A stretch of DNA of 64,000 bases. Source: Otis tarda. Taxonomy: Eukaryota > Chordata > Aves > Otidiformes > Otididae. The position numbers and the translations under genes were made by a program. How positions within the stretch are numbered: the stretch's first letter is position 1; each line of letters starts with the position of its first letter. Shown one piece after another: positions 22,872 through 33,600 of the stretch. The stretch lies in NCBI GenBank assembly GCA_026413225.1, contig CM048553.1:20026501-20090500 (forward strand), read 5' to 3'. Under the pieces are notes generated by a model. That model made no database searches and was not told the origin of the DNA. It saw only the letters and a list, made by a program, of their open reading frames with translations.

Positions 22872-24071
22872 TGGAGAGAATCTATTTCAGCTGCAGTATT
22901 ATGAATTTTAAACATTATCAAAACAGAAGAAGTTTGACAAATATGCATTCAATTATCAATACAGCCAACCAACAACATTTATGTAAAAACTAGCAAGCTT
23001 GTGACAAGGGAGTTCTTCTGCTTTAATGCCCTGGACAGCGAATCACGAACTTAGAGAAACAATGACAAAAATGCCACCCAAGGGCGCAGCTGCCATGACA
23101 CACCGCGCTGGGAGCAGGAGCTCTCCCTTGCTGCGAGCGGCGATCTACACATCACCCAGCAGGGAGCACTGTGCGAGCACCGCACTCCCCGCCCCTGCTC
23201 CTGCACAAAAAGGCCATCATCTTCCACGCTAACCTGATTTTTACCAAGCAGAGTTTTCTCAAACTCTGACTTGGTTTCAGAACTTAGATTTCCCAACTAG
23301 TACTAGAGTGTGACTGTAAAGCCACAGGGATAGCCCCCCCCCTTTTTTTTTTTTAGAATTCTAAATTGTATTTGTTTAACATGACCTCTGGGCCTACTAC
23401 AGACATAAGTCTACTGGTATAGGCACATCTGGTCATTTCCCAAGGATTTAGCTTTTATCCCTCCTCTTCAAGAACATACAAAGGAACCCTCAGTGAGCCC
23501 AAATGAGATGCAATAAGACTTAGCTAAACCTGTCCTCCAGCTATCATGTTTAAAGGATTATCCCTGCATGAATTTCCTCAAAATTAGCATTTTTGTCAGG
23601 ATACCATTCATAAAAATACCAACTAGATACTACTTTACACTACCAACAGGAAGAATAATATGTTCAATAAAATATAAAACAAACTCTAACCTGACAGTAA
23701 AAAAAAAATAATAATGTATTCAATCATTGTCTTTGATATTGATATATTGTTGAATATGGAGATTCAAGTGATCTATTCATCACTTACACTTTTAATGTAT
23801 TAATTTTTGGACTATTCTACTCTATTAAACATAACTTGGGAAAATAATGATTTGCTCTTTGAGAATTTCACAAGAAATGCAGAACATAATAAAGACATGA
23901 CAGTCCAGTAGGACACCTGCCTAACATTTCTAAATTGTTTTTTTTTTAAAACAGCAACAGAAGCAGACAGTTTAGAATTAAAAAAATGAAAAAGAAAAAA
24001 AATTATTTTGCCAATTTATATCACACAATAGAAAGCAAACTGGGGAACTGTGCTATACTATTTACTGTAGT

Positions 24072-24190
24072 GGATCTAGGAGTCCAGAATTCATTTCCAA
24101 ACTCTGCAACCAACTAGCTGGATCTGCAAGTCACTTCCCCTTGCATGACACAATTTCCCCATCCATAAAAATGCAGATAATTATAGAGAA
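24072..24190 (+). repeat. MIR-type core-SINE fossil
   Basis: On + the sequence follows the MIR consensus in order: a GGATCT-GGAGTCCAGA-like part, 'aactctgcaaccaactagct' (MIR: CTCTGCCACTTACTAGCT), 'gcaagtcactt', then 'caatttccccatccataaaa' with 'gcagataat' (MIR: CAGTTTCCCCATCTGTAAAA...GATAAT). The alignment is collinear over about 120 bases with roughly one change in four, as expected of an insertion older than the bird-mammal split. It lies in the MLLT10 intron, in reverse orientation to transcription, 180 bp from the octapeptide exon. Confidence 0.7.
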
Positions 24191-24371
24191 CTATTTTGTT
24201 ATCTACTGAAGCCATGTGCTGCATTAAGAACCACGTTACAATTATACACTACAGTTATATTTCTTTTTACAGCAGAAAACAAGGTTTTTTAAATTCTTGG
24301 ACAAGAACAGAATGGCAGTTCTGAATAACACAGTTAACAAAAGCAATAACAAACAGAATGTGAGTACTTAC

Positions 24372-24526
24372 TGTCACTAGGGGTGCCTTGCTCTAACAAA
24401 AACTGTTGTCCTTCACTCCATTGCCGCTCCAGAAGCTGTTCTATGCTGGCTGCTACTGGGGGCAAATTTTCCCCACAACTGTTCCCCGATTGATCATAGC
24501 GAATCTGCAAGCTGCTTACAGGGGAT
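24372..24526 (-). CDS. MLLT10: MLLT10 coding exon: octapeptide motif (OM)
   Basis: A 155-nt exon between 'attttcaacag' and donor 'gtaagt' (phases 2 and 1). Residues: SPVSSLQIRYDQSGNSCGEN, LPPVAASIEQLLERQWSEGQ, QFLLEQGTPSD. The EQLLERQW octapeptide, the signature of AF10/AF17 proteins, is intact and followed by the SEGQQFL segment. It forms, with the zipper in the next exon, the DOT1L-binding OM-LZ module. One difference from human is NSCGENLPP for NSSLENLPP just before the motif, which introduces a cysteine; the motif itself is unchanged. Confidence 0.97.
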
Positions 24527-25480
24527 CTGTTGAAAATATTACAATTGATTGTTTAAAGAACAGATGAAAGGAAATGTATTAGTAAAAGGTTGTTGAAGTT
24601 TCTTACATTGTATCAGCCCTTAGCACGTGCATACCTTATACTTCCAAGACTAAGTTAATACATCAAAATCACTAAGAACTCCTGGTTCTCACTGCCAAGG
24701 CTTTAATAAAAGAAAGATGTAGTATTTCACAGTGTGAGAATTTATACTGAGAAAGCACATAACCTATTCTTGCATATAGTCTAATATAATATCTAACTGA
24801 CAAACAGCATTGTATTAAATCATACAACGTACATGTCTACAGCAGGAAACCATTATATATGGATACATAGAGCACCTGTCTTAAAAAAAAAAAAAAAAAA
24901 AATCTTCAAACCTTTCCCAGATAAAACAGGGAAAATAAAAACAATTTATTAAAATCAGCACAGTAATGATACTTCCACATAGAAAGGCTATATGTAATTC
25001 TACTGCCTAACTCGTTCTAAAAAGAACCATAAAACCAGATTTTTTGAGGGACTAGGTAAAAATATTATTTCAGAAGGGACACACTGAAAGTTAAAGCTAT
25101 CCACTGCCTGTCCTGTGCACACTTAATATACTTCTTTTTTCACTCATGATCACACATAGTTCAAAGAATAATCCCTTTGCCACACTTCTTGTCTCACTCG
25201 GGAGAAAATTAAATATTCAGCACGTAGCCACAAAGAAAGCTGGGTACCCCTCAGCTCCTATGAGCAGGCTGCTTTTGCACTGGATGGGGCAAAATTTAAC
25301 CTGTGAGCGAATCCAGATGCTCAGTGTATTTCTGACTCAGAACTCTGGCCTCATGTATGCACAGTCCTATTCCTCGTACAAGACCAACACCAGAGCCCAC
25401 TAAAAGTTGGTTGGCATTTTTGTTTGTTTGTTTGTTTGTTTTAAATCAGCTCCAGTGAGCTCAGATTCAGATTCTTATAT

Positions 25481-25745
25481 ATTAGTTATTACTGTAAGTA
25501 ATGACTACTGGTGCCATCGCAGGATCACAGCCATACTGTTCTACACGTAGTGCAAACTTACCAACAGGACCACCATAGTCCCAGTACAGGACAACACATA
25601 GGGCTCAGGAAATCAGTGTGTTAATTATTATTAGCGTAATACGCAGTGGTCACAGCACATTAGCTACCTAATGACTGTCAAGAATTTTGTAGGCACCAGA
25701 GCAAAGTAATTTTTACAAGAAAAGGTTTTAAGTAGGTGACTTAAG
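25481..25745 (+). repeat. ancient amniote interspersed repeat (family name not certain)
   Basis: On + the order 'ttattactgtaag', 'ggatcacagccatactgtt', 'gtagtgcaaac', then about 130 bases later 'cgcagtggtcacagcaca', 'aatgactgtcaag', 'ttttgtaggcacca', 'gcaaag' and 'ggttttaag' follows a consensus that I remember as very common in turtle and crocodilian genomes (TATTACTGTAGC...GTGCTAGGCGCTGTACAAAC...GGCAGTGGTCTCAGCACACC...TTTTTTGTAGGCATCATGG). The collinearity over 260 bases argues against chance. I do not recall the database name, so only the relation is claimed. Confidence 0.5.
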
Positions 25746-26028
25746 AGCTCTCTAAGTATTTATAAATAATTCCTCTTTTGCATACAGGATGAAAGGAGAA
25801 AAACACTTGTTAAAACAAAAAGCCCTGATGAATGGGTAACCAAGGTAGTGTTTTTTGACAAGAGATGACAACTCAACAGCATTCAACAGTTCAGTATAGA
25901 CATGGCAAAACCAGCCTTAAAACTAGCTGTTTACACGATGTGCTGAAGTGATAAGGAAGGTTTATGCAGAAACATTCTGAACAGATGTACTACGCTCCAC
26001 ACAAACAACGCACTTTAAAAGAAAAAAG

Positions 26029-26058
<30 letters not shown>
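26029..26058. repeat. A30 homopolymer
   Basis: Thirty consecutive A, followed by an A/C-rich stretch. No recognisable retrogene or SINE body precedes it on either side, so it is not called a retroposon tail. Confidence 0.9.
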
Positions 26059-26060
<2 letters not shown>

Positions 26061-28956
26061 CACCACCCCAAAAACCCCAGAAAACAAATACAGAAAACCA
26101 CCATACAACCCCCCTAGCAATTTCTTTCTCTGTATGCATGCTTTTGAAGGGCGCATAATACTGCTCTTAACAAATTGTGCCATTTGAATTATAAATCACC
26201 AACAAAATTCTTGTTGGGCTTAGGACTGTTTGCTATCAATTTCACAATGGTAGAAACAAAGCAACACATGACTGCATCACCTCTGCAATCCTTCAATGGA
26301 AGCCTGTACAGAAGGAGAAAAAAAAAAAAAAAAAAAAGAAATCTAGATTTCCCTGTATTGCAACATTAGTCAATCCATCCTCTTCCAGCTGAACCCCTAC
26401 CTCATCCACTAGACAGGATACAGTTCCTGCATCCTAAGGTTGAAGCCTCATTCCAAATAGTATTTGATCATAATTTCCAACAGGGTTATAACTGTGCTGT
26501 ATGAGCCGGTCCAATGCTGTCAACTGAATGGGAATCCCTTGTTTCATGTGTCCTGTCTTGCTTACTTTCACAACTATTTTTTGTTTAAGTTTGGGGTACA
26601 GTTAGTTATACTCTTATAGTATGAATTGTAAACAAAATGGCATTTAGATATAGACATACACACATATTTCCATGTAGGTACTACAGAACACATTTTTAAA
26701 TCTAAGCTTAAGTAAGGGGCAAAAAAAAGTTAAAGTGCTACCTTGGGAAAAGCAGCAATTCCTTTGCAAAATGGAAACAGCTCACATATACCAGGTATTT
26801 CTAATATATATTAAAATTTTAAATATAACACAGCTTAAACATCAAACACTGTGGTTATATAGGAGTACAAAGACATAATATGATTTTGAAATTACTATAC
26901 AGCTCATGAGTCACGTACGTCTTCTCTGAAGGGCTGCAATCAGCTGTGTCATCAACAGCAAAAAATTGTTTCTGCAAGTGTTTTTATTTTAAGCAACTAT
27001 TTGAAAATCACATGGTTCTTACGGAGAAGTGTGCTATTTGTGAATCTCATAAGCTTCAAAGGGAAGAGAGTCAGAACTTGCAGAAAGATAATTTTAATAG
27101 ATAAAGCAAGTACCATTCAGAGTTGAAAAGTTTTCAGATGACAGATTTTTGAAGTTAGCTTTTTATTCACTATAAACCATATTTTAAGTCATCAGAGTTA
27201 CTTACTTATTTAACTGGGGAAGGTGAGGAGTTACCTACACACTTCAGAAACGTCATACGTGTCGTCTTTCTTATCGCATAAGCCAGGGCTGAAATTTGCT
27301 GACTACTGAACTTAACTGAATGGGTAAGTTTTCTAATTTTTTTCCATGCTAGGTATTTCAGATTAAGTTTTCCCATCTTTCAATTTTGGAACTACAGTGG
27401 TAATTTCTTCCCCTTCTCCTCCCCTCCCCACCTTTTTAGCTTGTTTTTGAACTCTCCTGCCAAGCAAAAGCTATCTGCTCTTTGCAAAGTGATACAGCTT
27501 CCACATGCTGATCGAAGCTCTGCACTGTGAACTGGGGTGGCCTTTGCATCATACAGTTCTCCTTTGCCATCCCCATCAAAACCAGCTGAAATTTGACCAT
27601 ATTGTAAGTGCTAAGCTATACATTCTCTGAACATACACTCTTGTAGAAGCATCGTATTTAAGCAGTTCAGCTTCCCAAATATTCTACCTAAAGACAGACA
27701 CAACTACGACTCACCGCAAATTGTACAAAGACCAGGCTTTTGCATATTAACTAAGAAGGCATTAAACTTTGTAATTACCACAACATACATAAATAAGAAG
27801 ACTACTTAATATACAATCAAAAGTTCTGGAATTTCCTAATGGTTGAGCATTTCCCTTTGCAAAATTCTCTTAACTTGTCTGCATATATGCAGACGCGTTC
27901 CTTACTTTTACAAAGATTTATATGCCAATGTAAATACATGTATTTATACTGAGAACACAGTCTAAACTGATTTGTAAATTCTTTATTTATTGTTTTAGAA
28001 GCAACACGTACTGGAAAGCTTAAAAGCCAGTTCATGACTAGGTAATACCACCTAAGTATTATAATGGATATTCTCACCTGATTCGACAAGAAATCTTTTC
28101 ATTAATTAAGGAATATAATACAAGATCAACAACACCAGGCATGTACATTAAATTATCTAATTTGAGATATTTATTATAAATTACTGCAATAAACACATAC
28201 TGTAACAATCAAATTCATTGTTACAACACTGCATCTGTGTAACTACGATTTTTTAGCTACTCTAAAATGCTTTAAGATAAAATCCCCACGGTTAGTCCCT
28301 AAGTAAAAATATGCAGTAATAACTACAAAATCTAATTCATACGGGATCTGGTATGGCAAATAATGCCCTTAAAAAACAAAGATTCACTTAAAATACACTG
28401 AAAATATTACTGAAGTATTTAAAATACAATACCGAAATTTTAACAGCAAGCATTTTACAACAAAACAATGTTATACAATTCCAGCAGAATTCTTACATCA
28501 AACTTCTGTAGTAGAGGTGAATTGCAGCAGAACAAAAAAAAAAAAACAAAAAAAAAAACCAAAACAAAAAAAAAACAGAACTTTTTTTCCACAGAGAATT
28601 TTTGCATATTTTGAAGCGGTGAGGGAAAGGGAAGAATTTTTTTTTTTTTAATTTTTACTGATATTTAACTTCTCGGACCATCTTAATCCCACGATCACTG
28701 TAGTCTTCAAGCCTATGGGATTTTGGAATTTTTGCAAATACAACTGAAAATTTGATTATGGTAACAAATCTGAGAAGATAAGTAGTATATGTGGATTAAA
28801 TGATAGATAAATTCCTCTAAAGCAAGCCTCCATTTCTTAATTAAAGTCCTTCATTTGTAAACCTAATTTCAGTTGATATAAATTTCAGCACACTATTAGC
28901 TATCTGGACATATTAGGGTTTTTTTTAAGAATGTAACAAATGAATGTATACGTGTC

Positions 28957-28974
28957 TGTGTATATATATACACA
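28957..28974. repeat. TG/TA/CA palindrome
   Basis: TGTGTATATATATACACA is a perfect 18-bp palindrome of alternating purines and pyrimidines, continued by a short CA run to 28980. Such sequence can extrude a cruciform or adopt Z-form; here it lies about 100 bp from an MLLT10 donor. Confidence 0.85.
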
Positions 28975-29081
28975 CACACAGGCTTTTAAAACACTTATGT
29001 ATTACTAGTAAAAAGACAGTGAAGTTTCCAAATCCTAAAACATTTCCTTTGCCTGCACTCTCCAATGTAAATAACGCTTAC

Positions 29082-29154
29082 CGTGGTGAGAGACTTCCTC
29101 TGGGTGAACCTCCTCTGCCAACAAGGCTTCGGCTATTATCTCCGAGATCTTGAT
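29082..29154 (-). CDS. MLLT10: MLLT10 coding exon: small Gly/Ser/Arg-rich exon
   Basis: A 73-nt exon between 'atttacactgcag' and donor 'gtaagc'. Two bases complete the aspartate of the split codon, then QDLGDNSRSLVGRGGSPRGS and LSP, with two bases of an arginine codon finished by the next exon. Human: DQDLGDNSRNLVGRGSSPRGSLSPRSPVSS. The RGSxRGSLSPRSP pattern is rich in potential proline-directed phosphorylation sites, which is inference only. Confidence 0.95.
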
Positions 29155-30496
29155 CTGCAGTGTAAATATTTCACAGCTGATAAATCGACTCTTCTTAGAT
29201 AAGAGCTTTAAAGCTGATGTAGATATTTTAAAAACACCTTAAATCTCAACTTCTATCTGCAGTTACTGCTGAAGAGTGAACACGTAACTAGTTTAAGATT
29301 GCTGAACTGTAGCATGTAAGGTGTTGTCCTTACACATTTCTGAGGCTGTACCAGGCCGTGGATTATGTTCACTTCTTTCATTCCTTTCAGTTTTACAGCA
29401 CAGAAGCGTGGTTTGCATTTGCAGTACCCTCCCCTCAGCCACTTTTAATTTCTACGGTGAAAGTAATGAATCACAGCTGTGGACAGCTAATCTGTATGCT
29501 TATCACAGCAAATCCTGATGCTCTGTATTTTTTTAACACTTTGCATCCCAAAACAACTCATAAAATATGTAACGTATTAAACTTACTGCTGCCATCTAAC
29601 AAGCCCACATTACTCTGCGAATTTACTGAAAACTTTATGAAAGCGTATAATTCACTAATTCCTATTTATAAGCAGAAGCATAGGAAAGTCCCTTGCTAAA
29701 AAGGTAGTAAAACAAACAAAAAAGGCCTCATTAAATATACGAAAACGTTTTGCTTGGAAGGACTCAAAAGGGTTATTTTCCCTATGGCCTCTCAATAAAA
29801 TAACCCTATCTGCCCCCTTCAAGGTTGCCCTCCCCCTATTCTGAGTCAAGCGACCTCCGACCTCTCGGAGGGCAAAGACATGACTGATCCATTCTTGGTA
29901 AACTGCTAAACTCATTCCCTTCCCCCAAACAGGCATGACTACTACGACATGTCAACAAATCCTTACTGAGGGAATGAAACAAAGCAAAGCCAGCGCTCAT
30001 TAAAACTGTAGAGGAGAGCGAACAGTACAAAACGCCAATCGGTAAATATTCACAAGATTATTAAATGCTGCAGAAGTTCTCTAACGGGATCTCTTTCACA
30101 CAAAGTTGTATGTAATGCAATTTCATGAATTATGCAAATAAAGGTTTAAACTATTCACGACAAAACCCAGAGCTGTGTTACTCTCATTGCAAAGAGCGCC
30201 GAACTGAACACATCAATCACAGAAGTCACAGGAGACATTGTTGCATTCCTGCCTGCTGATGGCTCTCCTTAAACATTTACATTTCAGACACCAAAAAAAA
30301 AAAAAAAAAAAAGAAGAAAACCCATGCTGTTCTGCAGGACAACTGAGAATTTACTTCCAACACGTAACAACTTTATACAGACATTTAATAACCAAATGCT
30401 GAGCAGAGTTCAAAATAAAATTTAACACTTTTTTAAAAAATACTTAAGTCTGTAAAGTACAAATTGCACCTTTGTCACCAGCAGCGAGAAGCTTAC
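29155..30496 (-). other. MLLT10: MLLT10 intron, 1.3 kb
   Basis: Intron with GT-AG ends. Contains an A20 run (30293-30312) and an octamer-like ATGCAAAT (about 30132) that may be chance. Open frames at 29321-30030 have no known similarity. Confidence 0.85.
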
Positions 30497-30614
30497 CTGC
30501 TTGGCTGTTTTCAGACTGAGCTATAAGTGCTGCCATAGCTGAATTTGCGTTCAGCCTATTGCCATACATGTGGGATGGAGGCAGACTGAGAGAAGATCCA
30601 GGTAGGGTGTTTGC
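30497..30614 (-). CDS. MLLT10: MLLT10 coding exon: ANTLPGSSLSL...AALIAQSEN
   Basis: A 118-nt exon between 'gtttctttcag' and donor 'gtaagc' (phase 0 in, one base over). It reads ANTLPGSSLSLPPSHMYGNR, LNANSAMAALIAQSENSQA, with the last base starting an aspartate codon. Human: ANTLSGSSLSLAPSHMFGNR, then LNPNSSMAALIAQSENNQT. It precedes the exons of the OM-LZ module and follows a 15.8-kb intron. Confidence 0.96.
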
Positions 30615-33600
30615 CTGAAAGAAACCAATTAAAACTTGAATCCTGTTTTTAAAAGAGAGGAGAAATGCTAAATATATTTTAAAGAAGCCTTCCCAATGCA
30701 CAATTATTAATTTTTTAAGGTGAACGTTTTTTAAAAACTGAACGTATTTAAAAGAAAAATATTATTTTCCATTTGTGACTACAGAAATACAATTGCAGCA
30801 CTTTTAAAATATATCAGGTTTTAAAGTGTGTTTTACTTATCATTGGCCAGATCTGTTAATAAAAAAATCTTCTAATAAAAAAATTACTGCAGCAAATATT
30901 AAAAATACCTAAACTGCATTTTAAAACAACCACCATGTAGCAGGATGGGCAGATTTTCTTGCAGTCCTGAAGTATGCACTCAATGGCAGGACTTAGTAGC
31001 ATGGTGACCATGTGGTTATCCTACTAATTATTTAATCTTATTAAACCATTTACAAAATAAGGGCAGGTAGACAACAGATGTCTCACAAATGCTTGGGTTC
31101 CTTACATCACAAGCCGGCTGTGGAGGTCAAAAGGTCCAACTTTCAGCTCTATAGTTTAACTACACAGAGCCATATTTCCTTTGCTTGCCTCTGTCATTAG
31201 TAAAACCTGCACACTATTTTGTTACTTCCTATTTTGATAGACTCGGAAGCCTGGTGTTTTTTTGTTTTGTTTTGTTTTTATTTTAAAGCATGCAAACAGC
31301 CATTAGAAGTATGTTTTCTATACAATGGGGGGGCTCGCCGAATCACAGCTTTGCCCTGACCCCATATAAGGAACTGTATTTTTGGCAGCTAGCCAGCTCG
31401 ACTTATTGAACAGCTCCCAAAGTTTGTGTTCATTCATGTTGCTAACCACAATTCTGAAGGTCTCTGCTGGGACTTGTGCCAAACAAGAGAAAATGAACCC
31501 TTAAACAGATGAAGCTAAGGAGACTGGCCAAAATCTTGCATAATCCAACGCAATAAAAATACCTTCTTCCTTGGCTGCTCACGCCTTTTCCCTTTCGAAG
31601 AAAAGATTTGTGTCAAACGCTGAGTTGCAGAGACAGAGAATCAAAGAAAAAAAGGGCATGGCTGCTTATTAGAAAGGCATTTTCCTACCTGATAAAAATT
31701 TATTTCAGAACAAAGAAAAGATTGCAATACGGGGGAGGTGGGGGAAGGTGCAGAAAAAATTCAAAGATACACCACCTGTGTGATCACTAGTTTTAAAATT
31801 AATCTTTTAAGAAAACGTAAACAACCTTTTACAAAGTAAACTTTTTTTGAAAAAAGAAGGTGAACAGTAAGGAACTCAATTTGTGGGACATTTTGACATG
31901 TATAACTGCACACAAGAGACGAGGGAAACATACTGGTTATTACAGCAAAATATTACAGAGTATAAACTATGTCTCTGGAAAGAATCACACACTACCATTA
32001 AGTTCTGGCTTTCAGCCAACATATTAAACTTGATGAATGGACTTTTATGAATTCACATAACTGTTTTCAATGATGCTTTACTTACTATATACTGGTGAGA
32101 AACTGTGCCTGATATTTACATTCTTCTACTGTCACAAAGTTAGGAAAAGCCACAAGTAATTACTTACAATGACCAAGCTTTTTTCACTTTTCAGTTTAAA
32201 GGTACGTGCAAGATTTCTAGACGTGGAACCATAGTTTCACTTTAAATCTGTCTGGGTTTTGTTTTTGTTTTTAAAGAATTGCATGTCTTTAGTAGAATTA
32301 ATCTGAATTAGTTCTAAGTCTTAAAAATAATGCAGGCATTTCCACCTACCCAGGTATAACAGCTTTCATAAATACAGTACGTATTAGTACTGTGACGCTT
32401 ACTGATGCAATACTGCACAGCTCCTCCTGTTTTCCTTAATATACGCCTATAGTGTGATTCCAACTCAATTATTACAGTGCACTAGCAACCTTCAGCTGTT
32501 TTCCTCTCAAAAAACCCCAAAGTTCAAAAACAATGTCATTTTTGACAAATCCTTTCACTGAAGAAACCTTACAGAACGGGATATTACAAGATTCAACCAT
32601 TATTTGCTTCCATATCTAAGAGGCAAGACTAGCAAAATAAAAATATATATACTTTATTTAAATAAACTGGTTGAGGTTATGAATTCTATTAACATAGTCT
32701 GTGCCTTTTTTAAAATTACAAACAACACGTCTTCTTTCTTTTTAGTTTTAGAATATTTCTATAAAATATTTCTCTTAATTCTAGGAAGCATACTGCTCAC
32801 GTTTTACAGAGAAGCTGCTATACTTACTGTCACTCTGTGTAATTCACTGCAAGGCTGCTTTAGAACTGTGCAATAGCAACTATGCATTCATTTATGATGG
32901 CAGGGCAGCTACAATCAGCAAGGATAATACATGTTTATTTGACTGAAACATGCCCAAATAGCTTTAAGAACTTTTTAAGTATCTAAGTATCTTGAAAGGA
33001 GTTGCTAAAGTCTGTTGAGTAACCATCACATCACAAAACAAAAGACATCAAAGGAATTAAACAATGTTTGCTAAGTGGGTTGATATAACAGATCAAAAGA
33101 CTTAGCATGATTTAAGCAATATCTAGGAACTTGAGTTTTTTCACAAGTGGTGGTTCACCCTAAACTTAAATCCTGTTTATACTTTAAAATAATAGTAAAG
33201 GTGTCCTACAACAAGTTGGAACTACAAAAATTCTAGTGCCATCATGTATCCCCTGCAACTCTCAAAGGAAAAAGTCACATTAATAAAAGCATTCAAGTAA
33301 GCTGGAGGTATAGAAAAAAACTTTTAAAACACTTTTTTTTTTTAAATGGCAATGTAAAATGACAAGAATAACGATTTGCGAAGCTTTATTATGTATGTGA
33401 CGACTTCATCTGACAGGAAAGCAGAGGAGGTGGAGGAGCCCTACATTATTTAAAGGTGAAATAGGAGCTTCACGTTTCACTCACAGCCGAAACAAGCTGT
33501 AGCAAGCATTTATTAAAAATGCGCAATCATCCTGTCAATACATATTAAGGTCACAGTACTGAAACACATTCTAAAATGCAGAACTTTTAAAGCTGTAGTG

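Larger units (their letters stand above)
22471..24371 (-). other. MLLT10: MLLT10 intron, 1.9 kb, between octapeptide and zipper exons
   Basis: Contains a G14 run (22858-22871), a small GC-richer patch (about 23040-23230), a C10-T11 junction (23334-23354), several A/T runs and a MIR-type SINE (24072-24190). No exon recognised. Confidence 0.82.
24527..29081 (-). other. MLLT10: MLLT10 intron, 4.6 kb
   Basis: Contains several long A-runs (24883-24902, 26029-26058, 26318-26337, and an A-rich patch at 28537-28577), a (GTTT)n stretch (25421-25441), an ancient interspersed repeat (25481-25745) and an alternating purine-pyrimidine palindrome (28957-28974). No exon recognised. Confidence 0.82.

Noticed and set aside
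25146-25400. 85-codon frame and GC-richer stretch before the ancient repeat
   Set aside because: I suspected that the fossil repeat extends leftwards, but I could not match any block confidently.
26029-26058. Long A-run as a retrogene or SINE tail
   Set aside because: No gene-like or SINE-like sequence precedes it on either strand and no target-site duplication was seen; the same applies to 43607-43634, 24883-24902 and 30293-30312.
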